Notes: generated from the letters alone by a model not told the origin. A DNA stretch of 64,000 nt from Oryzisolibacter propanilivorax (GCF_900103645.1 NZ_FNHP01000002.1:496001-560000), one strand, 5' to 3'; positions 8,724-18,127 are shown, numbered from the stretch's first letter. Program-made: numbers and translations.

Positions 8724-9878
8724 ATGCTGCCCGCCCTGGACGTCGCCACCATGCTGCTGATGACGGCGGTGGCATCCTTTGCCATGGCCGGGGCGCTGGC
8801 TGCTGTGCGGCCCGAGCAGCGCGAAGGCATTGGCCTGTGGGCTCTGGCGCTGGTGCTGCATGGCACCTGCTACGTGCTGTATGCGCTGCGCGGCCAGGTG
8901 CCGGCCTGGGCCAGCGTGGTACTGGCCAATGCCCTGCTGTCGGGCAGCTTCGCGCTCATCCTGGGCGCCATCGAACAGTTCCACGGCCGGCCTGCGCCGT
9001 GGTGGCGCATGGTCCTGCCGGTGGCCGTGCTGACGCTGCTGTTCGCCCTGTACATCGACCGCTTCACCACCCGTGTCGGCATGCTGGGCGTGGTGCTGTC
9101 GCTGCAGCTGCTGCTGATGCTGTGGGCGCTGTGGCGCCCGGCGCCGCCGGCGCAGGTGCGCGGCGCCTGGCTGCTAACCGCGGGCCTGGGCCTGCAAGTG
9201 CTGTTGCTGACCAGTCGTGGCTGGCTGGTGGCCACCGGCCGTGTCGGGGTCGAGCAGCTGATGCAGGCCAGCGCGCTGCAGGCGGTGAGTTTCGTCGCTG
9301 CGTTCGTGGTCGTCATCCTGGCCTCGCTGGGCTTCATCCTGATGGCCAAGGATCGCTCGGACGCCGCGCATCGCCACCTGGCAGCGCACGACGCGCTCAC
9401 CGGCTTGGCCAACCGGCGCGCGCTGATGCTGATGCTTGAGCGCGGCGTCGCACACGCCACACGCACGCAGCAGGAGTGCGCGCTGCTGTTGCTGGACATC
9501 GACCACTTCAAGGCCATCAACGACACCCACGGGCATCTGGGCGGCGACCAGGTGCTGCGCCACGTCGCCGAAGTCCTGCGCACCCGGGTGCATGCGCAGG
9601 ACTTTGTCGGCCGCTATGGCGGCGAGGAGTTCATGGTGCTGCTGCCGGGCACCGGCCGCGAGGGCGCATTGCAGCTGGCCGAGACGCTGCGCCAAGCCGT
9701 GGCAGACAGCGCCTGCCCGCTGCCGGGCGGCGCCATCGCCACCACCATCAGCATCGGCGTGTGCGCCGGCGCTGCCGGCCTGCGTGGCAGCGCACCCGCG
9801 CTGGTGCAGTGCGCCGACCAGGCGCTGTATGCCGCCAAGGCCGCTGGGCGCAACCGCGTGGAGTATCGCCAGGGCTGA
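8724..9878 (+). CDS. Membrane-bound diguanylate cyclase (GGDEF), no canonical I-site
   Basis: This 384-residue protein should make cyclic di-GMP. The N-terminal ~215 residues contain six or seven hydrophobic segments of unknown sensory role. The GGDEF domain begins near HDALTGLANRRALM and has an intact active motif GGEEF at 299-303. The usual inhibitory RxxD upstream reads HAQD, so product inhibition at a primary I-site is probably absent. The TGA stop is also the first three bases of a 153-bp inverted-repeat element. It follows the chemoreceptor gene by 83 bases. Confidence 0.88.
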   Translation: MLPALDVATMLLMTAVASFAMAGALAAVRPEQREGIGLWALALVLHGTCYVLYALRGQVPAWASVVLANALLSGSFALILGAIEQFHGRPAPWWRMVLPVAVLTLLFALYIDRFTTRVGMLGVVLSLQLLLMLWALWRPAPPAQVRGAWLLTAGLGLQVLLLTSRGWLVATGRVGVEQLMQASALQAVSFVAAFVVVILASLGFILMAKDRSDAAHRHLAAHDALTGLANRRALMLMLERGVAHATRTQQECALLLLDIDHFKAINDTHGHLGGDQVLRHVAEVLRTRVHAQDFVGRYGGEEFMVLLPGTGREGALQLAETLRQAVADSACPLPGGAIATTISIGVCAGAAGLRGSAPALVQCADQALYAAKAAGRNRVEYRQG

Positions 9879-10028
9879 GAAGCTGTGAACGAATCCCTCA
9901 TGCCCGGTCCTTGCGCACGAACGCGCGCCGTCGGCGTTGTCCATGCTCGCCATGGCTGTGCTCGGCGCCTTGATGGCGCACGTTGGTGCGGCCCGCTCGG
10001 ACACGCCGGATTCATTCACGGCTTCTGA
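9876..10028. repeat. Inverted-repeat element, copy A (153 bp)
   Basis: The ends are imperfect inverted repeats: the left end, starting TGAGAAGCTGTGAAC, matches the reverse complement of the right end at 18 of 21 positions. The right part (GGACACGCCGGATTCATTCA) and the middle (CATGCTCGCCATGGCTG) recur in copy B at 50049-50213. The first three bases are the stop codon of the diguanylate cyclase gene. On the minus strand both copies keep an open frame starting VNESGV. No transposase is present, so it is a non-autonomous or structural element. Confidence 0.78.
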
Positions 10029-10114
10029 GCCGGCGCAGCATGCCCATGCGCCCGTCCGGGCGCGGGCCCTGGCGTATCCTGCGCGATTGCCGTCCTGCCT
10101 TCCGAGGAGTTGTC

Positions 10115-11578
10115 ATGAACGCCCCCCTGCCCACCGCCGCACTCGACCCCGTCCTGGCCCTGGAGCGTGTCTCGCGCGCCTGGGATGAGTCCATCGTGCG
10201 CGAACTCACCGACTACATCCGCATCCCCGCCAAGTCGCCCGGCTTCGCGCCCGACTGGCGCGAGCAGGGCCTGCTGGAGACGGTGCTGCGCAATGCCGCC
10301 AGCTGGATCGAGGCGCAGAAGGTGCCCGGCCTGACGCTGGAGATCGTGCGTCTGCCCGGGCGCACACCGGTGCTGTTGTTCGAGGTCGCCGCCACGCGCG
10401 CGCACAGCACGCAGACGGTGCTGATGTACGGCCACCTGGACAAGCAGCCCGAGTTCGACGGCTGGCGCGCCGACCTGGGGCCGTGGAGCCCGAAGTACGA
10501 GGACGGCAAGCTGTATGGCCGCGGCGGCGCCGACGACGGCTACGCGGCCTACGCCAGCATCGCCGCGGTGCAGGAACTGAAGCGCCAGGGCGTGGAGCAC
10601 CCGCGCATCATCGGCCTGATCGAGACCTGCGAGGAAAGCGGCTCGGCCGACCTGCCGGCCTACATCGACGCGCTGCAGGACCGGCTGGGCGACGTGGCGC
10701 TGGTGATCTGCCTGGACTCGGGCGCCGGCAACTACGACCAGCTGTGGCTCACCACCAGCCTGCGCGGCATGGCCAGCGGCACGCTCAAGGTGCAGATCCT
10801 GACCGAGGGCGTGCACTCGGGCGATGCCTCCGGCCTGGTGCCGTCGTCGTTTCGCATCATGCGCCAGGTGCTCGACCGGCTGGAGGACTCCGCCACCGGC
10901 CGCCTGCTGCCGGCGAGCTTCCATTGCGCGGTGCCGCCCGAGCGCCTGGCCCAGGCGCGCGCCACCGCGGCCATCCTGGGCGACGAGGTCTGGCGGCGCT
11001 TTCCGTGGGCGCACGCCGACTGCGGCGGCAGCGGCCCGGTGTTCGCCCTGCCGACCACGCAGGACCCGGTGCAGGCCCTCATCCGCCGCACCTGGGAGCC
11101 GACGCTGTCGGTGACCGGCGCCGAAGGCCTGCCCGCGCTGCAGGATGCGGGCAACGTGCTGCGCCCCTACACCGCGTTCAAGCTCAGCCTGCGCCTGCCG
11201 CCGCTGGTCGATGCGGCCGCCAGCGTGCAGGAGCTGAAAGCTTTGCTGGAGGACAACGCACCCTACCAGGCGAAGGTGACGTTCGAGCACGGCGGCGCCG
11301 CCAGCGGCTGGAATGCGCCGGACATCGCGCCCTGGTTCGGCAGCGCGCTGGACGCCGCCAGCCAGGCGCACTTCGGCGCGCCCTGCGGCTTCATCGGCCA
11401 GGGCGGCACCATTCCGCTGATGAACATGCTCAGCCAGGGCTTTCCGAAGGCGCAGATGATGGTCTGCGGCGTGCTCGGCCCCAAGAGCAACGCGCACGGC
11501 CCGAACGAGTTCCTGCACGTGCCCTACGCCAAGCGCCTGACGGCGGCGGTGGCGCAGGTCGTGGCCGCCATGCCCTGA
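10115..11578 (+). CDS. M20 family metallopeptidase
   Basis: The 487-residue protein is an M20 dipeptidase/deacylase that uses two metal ions. Metal-binding and catalytic motifs are visible in order: YGHLDKQP, GRGGADDGY, ETCEESGS (general base Glu and a metal ligand), LDSG, and a C-terminal HGPNEFLH. A lid/dimerisation domain lies between. The physiological peptide is unknown. The ATG is preceded by GAGGAG eight bases upstream. It is flanked by an inverted-repeat element upstream and palindromic repeat R1 downstream. Confidence 0.9.
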   Translation: MNAPLPTAALDPVLALERVSRAWDESIVRELTDYIRIPAKSPGFAPDWREQGLLETVLRNAASWIEAQKVPGLTLEIVRLPGRTPVLLFEVAATRAHSTQTVLMYGHLDKQPEFDGWRADLGPWSPKYEDGKLYGRGGADDGYAAYASIAAVQELKRQGVEHPRIIGLIETCEESGSADLPAYIDALQDRLGDVALVICLDSGAGNYDQLWLTTSLRGMASGTLKVQILTEGVHSGDASGLVPSSFRIMRQVLDRLEDSATGRLLPASFHCAVPPERLAQARATAAILGDEVWRRFPWAHADCGGSGPVFALPTTQDPVQALIRRTWEPTLSVTGAEGLPALQDAGNVLRPYTAFKLSLRLPPLVDAAASVQELKALLEDNAPYQAKVTFEHGGAASGWNAPDIAPWFGSALDAASQAHFGAPCGFIGQGGTIPLMNMLSQGFPKAQMMVCGVLGPKSNAHGPNEFLHVPYAKRLTAAVAQVVAAMP

Positions 11579-11584
11579 CGCTCG

Positions 11585-11651
11585 GTTTCAGGTGTTTTAG
11601 GCCTGTAGCCCTTTATATACAAGGGCATGCAGCTGCATTTTCAATAGCAAA
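11585..11651 (-). repeat. Dispersed palindromic repeat R1
   Basis: This is a family member in the reverse orientation. It contains AGGCCTGTAGCCCTT, a short loop, AAGGGCATGCAGCTGC, and ends ATTTTCAATAG. It fills the gap between the M20 peptidase gene and tctD, ending just before the tctD ATG. Confidence 0.7.
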
Positions 11652-11653
11652 AC

Positions 11654-12367
11654 ATGCGGATTCTGTTGGCCGAGGACGAGCCCGAACTGGCGCGCTGGCT
11701 GGTCCAGGCGCTGGCCCAGTCGGGCCTGCAGGTGGACTGGCTGAACGACGGCCGGCTGGTGCTGCCGGCGCTGCGCGGCACGCGCTACGATGCGCTGGTG
11801 CTGGACCTGGGCCTGCCCGGGCGCGAGGGCCCCGAGGTGCTGGAGGGCCTGCGCGACGCCGGCCAGCAGCTGCCGGTGCTGATCCTCACCGCGCGCGACT
11901 CGCTCATGGGACGGGTGCACCTGCTGCGCGCCGGCGCCGACGACTTCCTGGCCAAGCCGTTCGAGCTGGCCGAACTCGAGGCGCGGCTGCTGGCGTTGGT
12001 GCGCCGCGCGCGCGGCACCGAGGCGCCGCGCTTCGCCTGCGGCCCGCTGGTCTGGGACCCCTTGAGCCAGCAACTGCTGCTGCGCCACCAGCCGATGAAG
12101 CTCACCGCGCGCGAGCACGCCCTGCTGCGCGCGCTGGTGCAGCACAGCGGCCAGCCGATGTCCAAGCGCGACCTGCTCGAGCGCGTGTTCGCCGACGAAG
12201 CCGACGTGCAGCCCGAGGCCGTCGAGGTGCTGGTGCACCGCCTGCGCAAGCGCCTGGAGGGTAGCGGCGTGCGCATCGCCACGCTGCGCGGGCTGGGCTA
12301 CGTGCTGGAGCCGGACGCCGAGGCCGCCGCCGCACCGCCCGCCGCCGATGACCCCGCCGCCCCCTGA
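11654..12367 (+). CDS. tctD: TctD-like OmpR-family response regulator
   Basis: The 237-residue protein has a receiver domain (1-115) with the acidic pocket AEDEP, the phospho-acceptor Asp in LVLDLGLPG, and the Lys in LAKPFE. A winged-helix DNA-binding domain follows (EVLVHRLRKRL, TLRGLGYVLE). It overlaps the kinase gene by 20 bases and sits directly upstream of tctCBA, so it should activate tricarboxylate uptake. An Ala/Pro-rich tail follows the winged helix. Confidence 0.88.
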   Translation: MRILLAEDEPELARWLVQALAQSGLQVDWLNDGRLVLPALRGTRYDALVLDLGLPGREGPEVLEGLRDAGQQLPVLILTARDSLMGRVHLLRAGADDFLAKPFELAELEARLLALVRRARGTEAPRFACGPLVWDPLSQQLLLRHQPMKLTAREHALLRALVQHSGQPMSKRDLLERVFADEADVQPEAVEVLVHRLRKRLEGSGVRIATLRGLGYVLEPDAEAAAAPPAADDPAAP

Positions 12368-13868
12368 CGCGCTGGCCGCAGCACCTGCCAGCGCGTCCCG
12401 CCGGCGCCTGCCCTGGACGCACTGGAGCCTGCGCCGCACGCTGCTGGCGGTGCTGCTGCCGGGGCTGCTGCTGGTCATGGGGCTGGAGCTGATGGTGAGC
12501 TGGCGCAACGACCTGTCGGCCGCCAACGCGGCCTTCGACCGCTCGCTGCTGGGCGCCATCAAGGCGATGGACGCCAACATCTCCACCGATTCCGGCGGGC
12601 TGTCGGTCGAGCTGCCCTACCGCACGCTGGAGTTCTTCGAGCTCACCGCCAGCGGCCAGGTGTTCTACCGCGTGGCCAGCAGCGACGGGCTGGTGGAGAT
12701 CGGCGACTCCGGCCTGCCGCCGCCGCCGCTGCCGCTGGTGGACGGGCGCGCGCAGTTCCACGACGCCGCCTATTTCGGCGTGCCGGTGCGCGTGGGCTCG
12801 TACGCGCGCCGGCTGCCGCAGCCGCTGTCGCAGGGCTCGCACTCCGACCGGGTGCTGATCCAGGTGGCCGAGACGCTGCAAAGCCGCCAGGACTTCACGC
12901 GCCGGCTGCTGCTGGAGAACGTGGCGCGCGACGCGCTGCTGCTGCTGGCGGCGCTGGCGCTGGTCACGCTGGCGGTGCACGGCGCGCTGCGCCCGCTGTC
13001 GCGCCTGCGCGCCGAGGTGGCGGCGCGTGCCGCCGCCGACCTGACGCCCATCGACCCGCGGCGTGTTCCGAAAGACGTGCGCCCGCTGGTGCAGGCCATC
13101 AACACCCACATGCAGCGCTACCAGCAGGTGCTGGGCCAGCAGCGGCGCTTCATCGACGACGCCTCGCACCAGCTGCGCACGCCGCTGACCACGCTGGCCA
13201 CACAGGTCGGCTTCGCGCTGCGCGAGGGCGACGCGGCGCGGCGCGAGGCGGCGCTGCTGGCCATCAAGGAGCAGGTGGACGGCGCCATCCGCCAGGCCAA
13301 CCAAATGCTGGCGCTGGCGCGCGCCGACGCCGCGCCGCTGCCTGCCGCCGAAGCCGTGGACCTGACGGCGCTGGCCGAGGGCGTGGCGCGCCAGCTGTGG
13401 CCGCTGGCGCGCCAGCACGGCATCGACCTGGGGCTGGAGCCGCTGCCGGGCGCAGCGCCGGTCGATGCCGATGCGCCGCTGCCACCCGCCTGCGCGCCGG
13501 GCCACGCCGCGCTACTGCACGAGGCGCTGGCCAACCTGCTGCACAACGCCCTGCTGCAGGTGCCGCGCGGCGGCCGCGTCACGCTGCACGCCGGCGTGCG
13601 GAACGGCCAGGCGCTGCTGGTGGTGCGCGACGACGGGCCGGGCATGCCCCCCGAGGCGCGGGCCCGCGCCGGCGAGCGCTTCTTGCATGTTGAAGGCAGC
13701 GCGGCGCGCGGCAGCGGCCTGGGGCTGGCCATCGCCCAGGCCATCGTCCAGCGCCACGGCGGCGCGCTGCTGCTGGACGCGGCCCGGCCAGGCCAGCCGC
13801 GCCCGGGACTGGTGGCCACGCTGTGCTGGCCGGCGGACACGGGCGCCCTCCAGGAGACCCAGGGTTAA
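12348..13868 (+). CDS. tctE: TctE-like sensor histidine kinase
   Basis: The 506-residue membrane kinase is the partner of the preceding regulator. One membrane segment is near 33-50, a periplasmic sensor domain follows to about 190, and a second segment lies around 190-208. The phospho-acceptor His is in DDASHQLRTPLTTL. The ATPase shows an N box (NLLHNALLQV), DDGPGMPPE and GSGLGLAIAQ. It presumably senses a tricarboxylate. Its stop codon lies inside a 19-base motif that recurs near 28650. Confidence 0.9.
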   Translation: MTPPPPDALAAAPASASRRRLPWTHWSLRRTLLAVLLPGLLLVMGLELMVSWRNDLSAANAAFDRSLLGAIKAMDANISTDSGGLSVELPYRTLEFFELTASGQVFYRVASSDGLVEIGDSGLPPPPLPLVDGRAQFHDAAYFGVPVRVGSYARRLPQPLSQGSHSDRVLIQVAETLQSRQDFTRRLLLENVARDALLLLAALALVTLAVHGALRPLSRLRAEVAARAAADLTPIDPRRVPKDVRPLVQAINTHMQRYQQVLGQQRRFIDDASHQLRTPLTTLATQVGFALREGDAARREAALLAIKEQVDGAIRQANQMLALARADAAPLPAAEAVDLTALAEGVARQLWPLARQHGIDLGLEPLPGAAPVDADAPLPPACAPGHAALLHEALANLLHNALLQVPRGGRVTLHAGVRNGQALLVVRDDGPGMPPEARARAGERFLHVEGSAARGSGLGLAIAQAIVQRHGGALLLDAARPGQPRPGLVATLCWPADTGALQETQG

Positions 13869-13918
13869 CCCCGGGTTTTGCCGGCCCCGGTTGAAAGCCG
13901 GGCGAAAGCCGGCGTTTT
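13862..13918 (+). promoter_or_regulatory. Palindromic intergenic block between tctE and tctC
   Basis: GGGTTAACCCCGGGTTTTG (13862-13880) contains the palindrome GGGTTAACCC and recurs exactly, on the other strand, at 28639-28657. It is followed by CCCGG/CCGGG (13886-13902), nested in GCCGGC repeats and ending GTTTTCT. The block could terminate tctDE, bind a regulator, or both. The tctC ATG lies 78 bases further on. Confidence 0.4.
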
Positions 13919-13995
13919 CTACAGTGCCCACTCGCCCCGGTCCGCGCGCAGTCCGCGCCAGGACCCGACCGATGTCCCACCCTGGAGGAGACCCC

Positions 13996-14982
13996 ATGAA
14001 GAACACCCTGCGCTGCGCCCTGGTGGCGGCCGCCCTGGCCCTGACCGGCACGCTGGCCGTCGCCGGCCCGCTGGACAAGCCCGAATGCATTGCCCCTGCC
14101 AAGCCCGGCGGCGGCTTCGATCTGACCTGCAAGCTGGCGCAGGGCGCACTGATGGACGGCAAGTACATCAGCGACCCGATGCGCGTGAGCTATATGCCCG
14201 GCGGCATCGGCGCCGTGGCGTACAACGCCATCGTCGCCCAGCGCCCGGCCGAGAACAACACCATCGTCGCCTTCTCGGGCGGCTCGCTGCTGAACCTGGC
14301 GCAGGGCAAATTCGGCCGCTACAGCGAGTCCGATGTGCGCTGGCTGGCCGCCATCGGCACCGACTACGGCGCGGTGATCGTGGCCGACAGCTCGCCCATC
14401 AAGTCCATCCCGGACCTGGTCGCGGCCATCAAGGCCAATCCGTCCAAGGTGGTGTTCGGCGCCGGCGGCAGCGTCGGCAGCCAGGACTGGATGAAGGCCG
14501 CGCTCACCGCGCGCGCCGCCGGGCTGGACCCCAAGGCCATGCGCTTCGTGGCCTTCGAGGGCGGCGGCGAGGCGCTCACCGCGCTGCAGGGCGGCCACGT
14601 GCAGGTCTACTCGGGCGACGCCTCGGAGGCCGAGGAGCAGATCAAGGCCGGCGCCAAGATCCGCGTGCTGGCGGTGATGGCCGACAAGCGCCTGGAGGGC
14701 AGCATGTCCGGCGTGCCCACGCTCAAGGAGCTGGGCTATGACGTGCAGTGGCCAATCATCCGCGGCTTCTACATGGGCCCGAAGGTCAGCGACGCCGACT
14801 TCAAGGTCTGGAGCGACACCTTCGCCAAGATGATGGCCACGCCCGGCTACGACAAGCTGCGCGCCGAGCGCGGCCTGTTCAAGTTCGCGCTCACCGGCCC
14901 CGAGCTGGACGCCTTCATCAAGGAGCGCATGGCCGCCTACCGCAAGCTGGCCAGCGACTTCGGCCTGCGCGTGACGCAGTAA
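13996..14982 (+). CDS. tctC: TctC-type periplasmic tricarboxylate-binding protein
   Basis: This is the solute-binding protein of a tripartite tricarboxylate transporter. It has 328 residues with a cleavable signal peptide (about 1-23, ending LAVAG). The Bug/TctC fold follows with the phosphate-like binding loop CIAPAKPGGGFDLTC, YMPGG, and VFGAGGSVGSQDW. The predicted ligand is citrate or a related carboxylate. GGAGGAG precedes the ATG. It is separated from tctB by palindromic repeat R2, which resembles a terminator. Confidence 0.9.
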   Translation: MKNTLRCALVAAALALTGTLAVAGPLDKPECIAPAKPGGGFDLTCKLAQGALMDGKYISDPMRVSYMPGGIGAVAYNAIVAQRPAENNTIVAFSGGSLLNLAQGKFGRYSESDVRWLAAIGTDYGAVIVADSSPIKSIPDLVAAIKANPSKVVFGAGGSVGSQDWMKAALTARAAGLDPKAMRFVAFEGGGEALTALQGGHVQVYSGDASEAEEQIKAGAKIRVLAVMADKRLEGSMSGVPTLKELGYDVQWPIIRGFYMGPKVSDADFKVWSDTFAKMMATPGYDKLRAERGLFKFALTGPELDAFIKERMAAYRKLASDFGLRVTQ

Positions 14983-15002
14983 GCCGGTCGTTTTCCAGCG
15001 AA

Positions 15003-15053
15003 ACATGCCCCAGGCCCTTGCAGCGCAAGGGCCTTTTACTATCGAAACAAGAG
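15003..15053 (-). repeat. Dispersed palindromic repeat R2, also a likely terminator (15013-15037)
   Basis: GGCCCTTGC (15013-15021) and GCAAGGGCC (15025-15033) form a perfect 9-bp stem with a 3-base loop, followed by TTTT. This copy of the repeat family therefore has the form of an intrinsic terminator reading in the + direction. It sits between tctC and tctB and may keep the membrane genes less expressed than the binding protein. The family tail ACTATCGAAAC follows. Confidence 0.72.
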
Positions 15054-15064
15054 CGAGGCAGACC

Positions 15065-15511
15065 ATGTCCGATCGCATCCTGGGTGTGCTGGCACTGGCG
15101 CTGGCCATCGCCATGGCGTGGATGGCGCAGGCCTACCAGGCCGAGTTTTCCTATGAACCCGTGGGCCCGCGCGCCTTCCCGATGCTGCTGGCGGCGGTGC
15201 TGGCGCTGGCCGGCATGTGGCTGGCGGTGCGGCCGGGGCGCGCCGCCGACGGCCTGCGCTGGCGCCCGGCGCCGGCGCTGCTGCTGGTGATGGCGTCGAT
15301 GCTGGTGTATGCCCTGCTGTTCCAGACGTTGGGCTTCGTGCTGGCGACCACGCTGATGGCGCTGCCCGTGGGCATGAGCTTCGGCGGCCGGCCGCTGCCC
15401 AGCCTGGGCGCCGGCGTGGGCCTGGGCCTGGGCCTGTACTTCCTGTTCGACAAACTGTTCGACGTGATCCTGCCGACCGGCGTGCTCGCGTTCATCCTGG
15501 GAGGCCGCTGA
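15065..15511 (+). CDS. tctB: TctB small membrane subunit
   Basis: The 148-residue hydrophobic protein has four predicted membrane segments. It matches the small TctB subunit of tripartite tricarboxylate transporters, whose exact role is unclear. The N-terminal loop has the usual FSYEPVGPRAFP stretch. The start follows GAGGCA, and the stop is one base from the tctA ATG, so tctB and tctA are translationally linked. Confidence 0.85.
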   Translation: MSDRILGVLALALAIAMAWMAQAYQAEFSYEPVGPRAFPMLLAAVLALAGMWLAVRPGRAADGLRWRPAPALLLVMASMLVYALLFQTLGFVLATTLMALPVGMSFGGRPLPSLGAGVGLGLGLYFLFDKLFDVILPTGVLAFILGGR

Positions 15512-15512
15512 C

Positions 15513-17054
15513 ATGGGTGACACATTGCACCATCTGGGCGAGGGCTTCGGCGTCGCGCTCGCGCCGATCAACCTGCTGCTCGGCCTGATCGGCTCGTTCA
15601 TCGGCACCGTGGTCGGCATGCTGCCGGGCCTGGGGCCGATCAACGGCGTGGCCATCCTGATGCCGCTGGCGTTCGCGCTGAAGCTGCCGCCGGAGTCGGC
15701 GCTGATCCTGCTCACCGCCGTGTACATCGGCTGCGAGTTCGGCGGGCGCATTTCCTCCATCCTGATCAACGTGCCGGGCGACGCCGGCGCCATCATGACC
15801 GCCGTCGACGGCTATCCGATGGCCGTCAAGGGCGAAGCCGGCGTGGCACTGTCGATCTCGGCCTGGTCGTCGTTCATCGGCTCGTTCGTCGCCTTCATCG
15901 GCATCGTGCTGGCCGCGCCGCTGCTGGCGCGCTGGGCGCTGGCGTTCGGGCCGGCCGAGTACTTCGCGCTGATGTGCTTCGCCTTCGCCTGCATCACCGG
16001 CCTGATGGGCGACGCGCCCATGAAGGCGGTGCTGGCGGCGGTGCTGGGCCTGTCGCTGTCCACCGTGGGCCTGGACAGCAACTCCGGCATCTACCGCTTC
16101 ACGGGCGGCAGCGTGCACCTGTCTGACGGCATCCAGTTCGTGGTGGTCGTCATCGGCCTGTTCTCGGTCAGCGAGATCCTGCTGATGCTGGAGCAGCACC
16201 TGGTGGCCGCGCCGCGCATCCGCGCCATCGGCCGCAACATGTTCAACCGCGCCGAGATGGCGCTGACCTGGTGGGGCACGGTGCGCTCGTCGGTGCTGGG
16301 CTTCGTCGTCGGCGTGCTGCCCGGCGCCGGCGCGACGATCGCCAGCGCCATGGCCTACACGCTGGAAAAGCGCCTGGGCGACAAGGAAGGCACCTTCGGC
16401 AAGGGCGACATCCGCGGCGTGGCCGCGCCCGAGGCCGCCAACAACGCCTCGGCCAACGGCTCGTTCGTGCCCATGCTGACCCTGGGCGTGCCGGGCTCGG
16501 GCACCACCGCGGTGATGGTCGGCGCGCTGTCGCTGTACAACATCACGCCCGGCCCGGCGCTGTTCACCCAGCAGCCGACGCTGGTGTGGGGCCTGATCGC
16601 CTCGATGGCGGTGTGCAACGTGCTGCTGCTGGTGATGAACATCCCGATGATCGGCGTGTTCACGCGCATGCTGGCGCTGCCCAACTGGATCCTGGTGCCG
16701 GGCATCCTGGCGATCAGCGCGGTGGGGGTGTACGCCATCCACGCCACCACCTTCGACCTGGTGCTGATGGTCGTGCTGGGCATCGTCGGCTACCTGCTGC
16801 GCAAGGCCGGTGTGCCGATGGCGCCGCTGATCCTGGGCTTCGTGCTGGGCGACATGATGGAGCAGAACCTGCGCCGCGCCCTGTCCATCACCAACGGCGA
16901 GCTGGGCATCCTGGTGGAGAGCCCGATCGCCATCGGCCTGTGGATCGGCGTGGCCATCATGCTGCTGGTGCCGCCGCTGTACCGCCGGCTGACGCGCGGC
17001 CGCCGCGTGACCGCCGAGGTCGCCTCCGCCGACGACGCGCCCGCCGCGCGCTGA
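15513..17054 (+). CDS. tctA: TctA large permease subunit
   Basis: The 513-residue inner-membrane protein has about twelve hydrophobic segments and is the transport subunit for tricarboxylates. Conserved TctA stretches are GMLPGLGPINGVAILMPL near the N-terminus, CEFGGRISSILINVPGD, and GVLPGAGATIAS. A second glycine-rich motif is LGVPGSGTTAVM. The length is standard. It lies directly after tctB and is followed after eight bases by an AbrB-family gene. Confidence 0.92.
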   Translation: MGDTLHHLGEGFGVALAPINLLLGLIGSFIGTVVGMLPGLGPINGVAILMPLAFALKLPPESALILLTAVYIGCEFGGRISSILINVPGDAGAIMTAVDGYPMAVKGEAGVALSISAWSSFIGSFVAFIGIVLAAPLLARWALAFGPAEYFALMCFAFACITGLMGDAPMKAVLAAVLGLSLSTVGLDSNSGIYRFTGGSVHLSDGIQFVVVVIGLFSVSEILLMLEQHLVAAPRIRAIGRNMFNRAEMALTWWGTVRSSVLGFVVGVLPGAGATIASAMAYTLEKRLGDKEGTFGKGDIRGVAAPEAANNASANGSFVPMLTLGVPGSGTTAVMVGALSLYNITPGPALFTQQPTLVWGLIASMAVCNVLLLVMNIPMIGVFTRMLALPNWILVPGILAISAVGVYAIHATTFDLVLMVVLGIVGYLLRKAGVPMAPLILGFVLGDMMEQNLRRALSITNGELGILVESPIAIGLWIGVAIMLLVPPLYRRLTRGRRVTAEVASADDAPAAR

Positions 17055-17062
17055 CCTTCTCG

Positions 17063-18127
17063 ATGGGGTTCGGCCGGCTGCGCGCCTGGGGCGCTCTCGC
17101 CCTGTGCAGTGCGCTGCTGGCCGCCGCGCTGCTGGCGCTGCATGTGCCGGCAGCGGTGCTGCTGGCGTGCATGCTCTGCGCCATCGCGCTGGCGCTGCGC
17201 GGCACGCAGCTGGCCCTGCCGCGGCGGCTGTTTGGCTGGGGCCAGGGCCTGCTGGGCTGCCTGATGGCGCAAAGCCTGCAGCCGCGCCACCTGGGGCCGC
17301 TGCTGCAGCGCTGGCCGCTGTTCCTGGCGGCCACGCTGGTGCTGATCGCCGCCAGCACGCTGCTCGGCTGGTGGCTGATGAAGCGCCGCGTCATGCCCGG
17401 CACCACCGCGCTGTGGGGCATGTCGCCCGGCGCCGCCTCGGCCATGGTGGTGCTGGCCGAGCACTACGGCGCCGACGCGCGCCTGGTGGCCGTCATGCAA
17501 TACACCCGCGTGCTGCTGGTGACCCTGGCCGCCGCCGCCGTGGCGCGCCTGGCCGGCGGCGCGCATCCGCTGGCCAGCGCCGGCACCGACTGGTGGGCCG
17601 CGCCGGACGCCGCCGGCCTGCTGCTGACCGCCGCGCTGGTGCTGGGCGGCAGCTGGCTGGCGCGGCGCCTGCACATCGCCGGCGGCGCCATGGTGCTGCC
17701 ACTGCTGGCGGCCACGCTGGCGCAGGCGCTGTGGGACGTGCAGCCGGCGCTGCCGCCGCTGTTGCTGCTGGCGGCCTACGCCGCCATCGGCTGGAGCGTC
17801 GGCCTGCGCTTCACCCGCGCCATTGCCCTGCACGCGCTGCGCGCACTGCCGCAGGTGCTGCTGTCCACGCTGGCCCTGATGCTGGCCGGCCTGGCCACCG
17901 GCGCGGCGCTGGTGTGGGGCGCCGGTGTGGCGCCGCTCAGCGCCTACCTGGCGACCAGCCCGGGCGGGGCCGACTCGATGGTGGTCATCGCCGCCACCAG
18001 CGCAGTGGACGCCAGCTTCGTCATGGCCATGCAGCTGGCACGCTTCCTGATCGTGCTGGCTGTGGGGCCGGGCATCACCCGGCGCCTGGCGCGCGCCAGC
18101 GGGGCGCAGCCGGCGCCGCCCCTATGA
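17063..18127 (+). CDS. AbrB-family (duplicated domain) membrane protein
   Basis: The 354-residue, very hydrophobic protein has nine or ten membrane segments. It shows the two-fold internal repeat typical of the Gep/AbrB 'ammonia monooxygenase-like' family, with the twin signatures GMSPGAASAMVVLAEHYGAD and ATSPGGADSMVVIA. Its function is not established; members often lie beside tct transporters. The start is eight bases after the tctA stop, so it is probably in the same transcript. Confidence 0.8.
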   Translation: MGFGRLRAWGALALCSALLAAALLALHVPAAVLLACMLCAIALALRGTQLALPRRLFGWGQGLLGCLMAQSLQPRHLGPLLQRWPLFLAATLVLIAASTLLGWWLMKRRVMPGTTALWGMSPGAASAMVVLAEHYGADARLVAVMQYTRVLLVTLAAAAVARLAGGAHPLASAGTDWWAAPDAAGLLLTAALVLGGSWLARRLHIAGGAMVLPLLAATLAQALWDVQPALPPLLLLAAYAAIGWSVGLRFTRAIALHALRALPQVLLSTLALMLAGLATGAALVWGAGVAPLSAYLATSPGGADSMVVIAATSAVDASFVMAMQLARFLIVLAVGPGITRRLARASGAQPAPPL

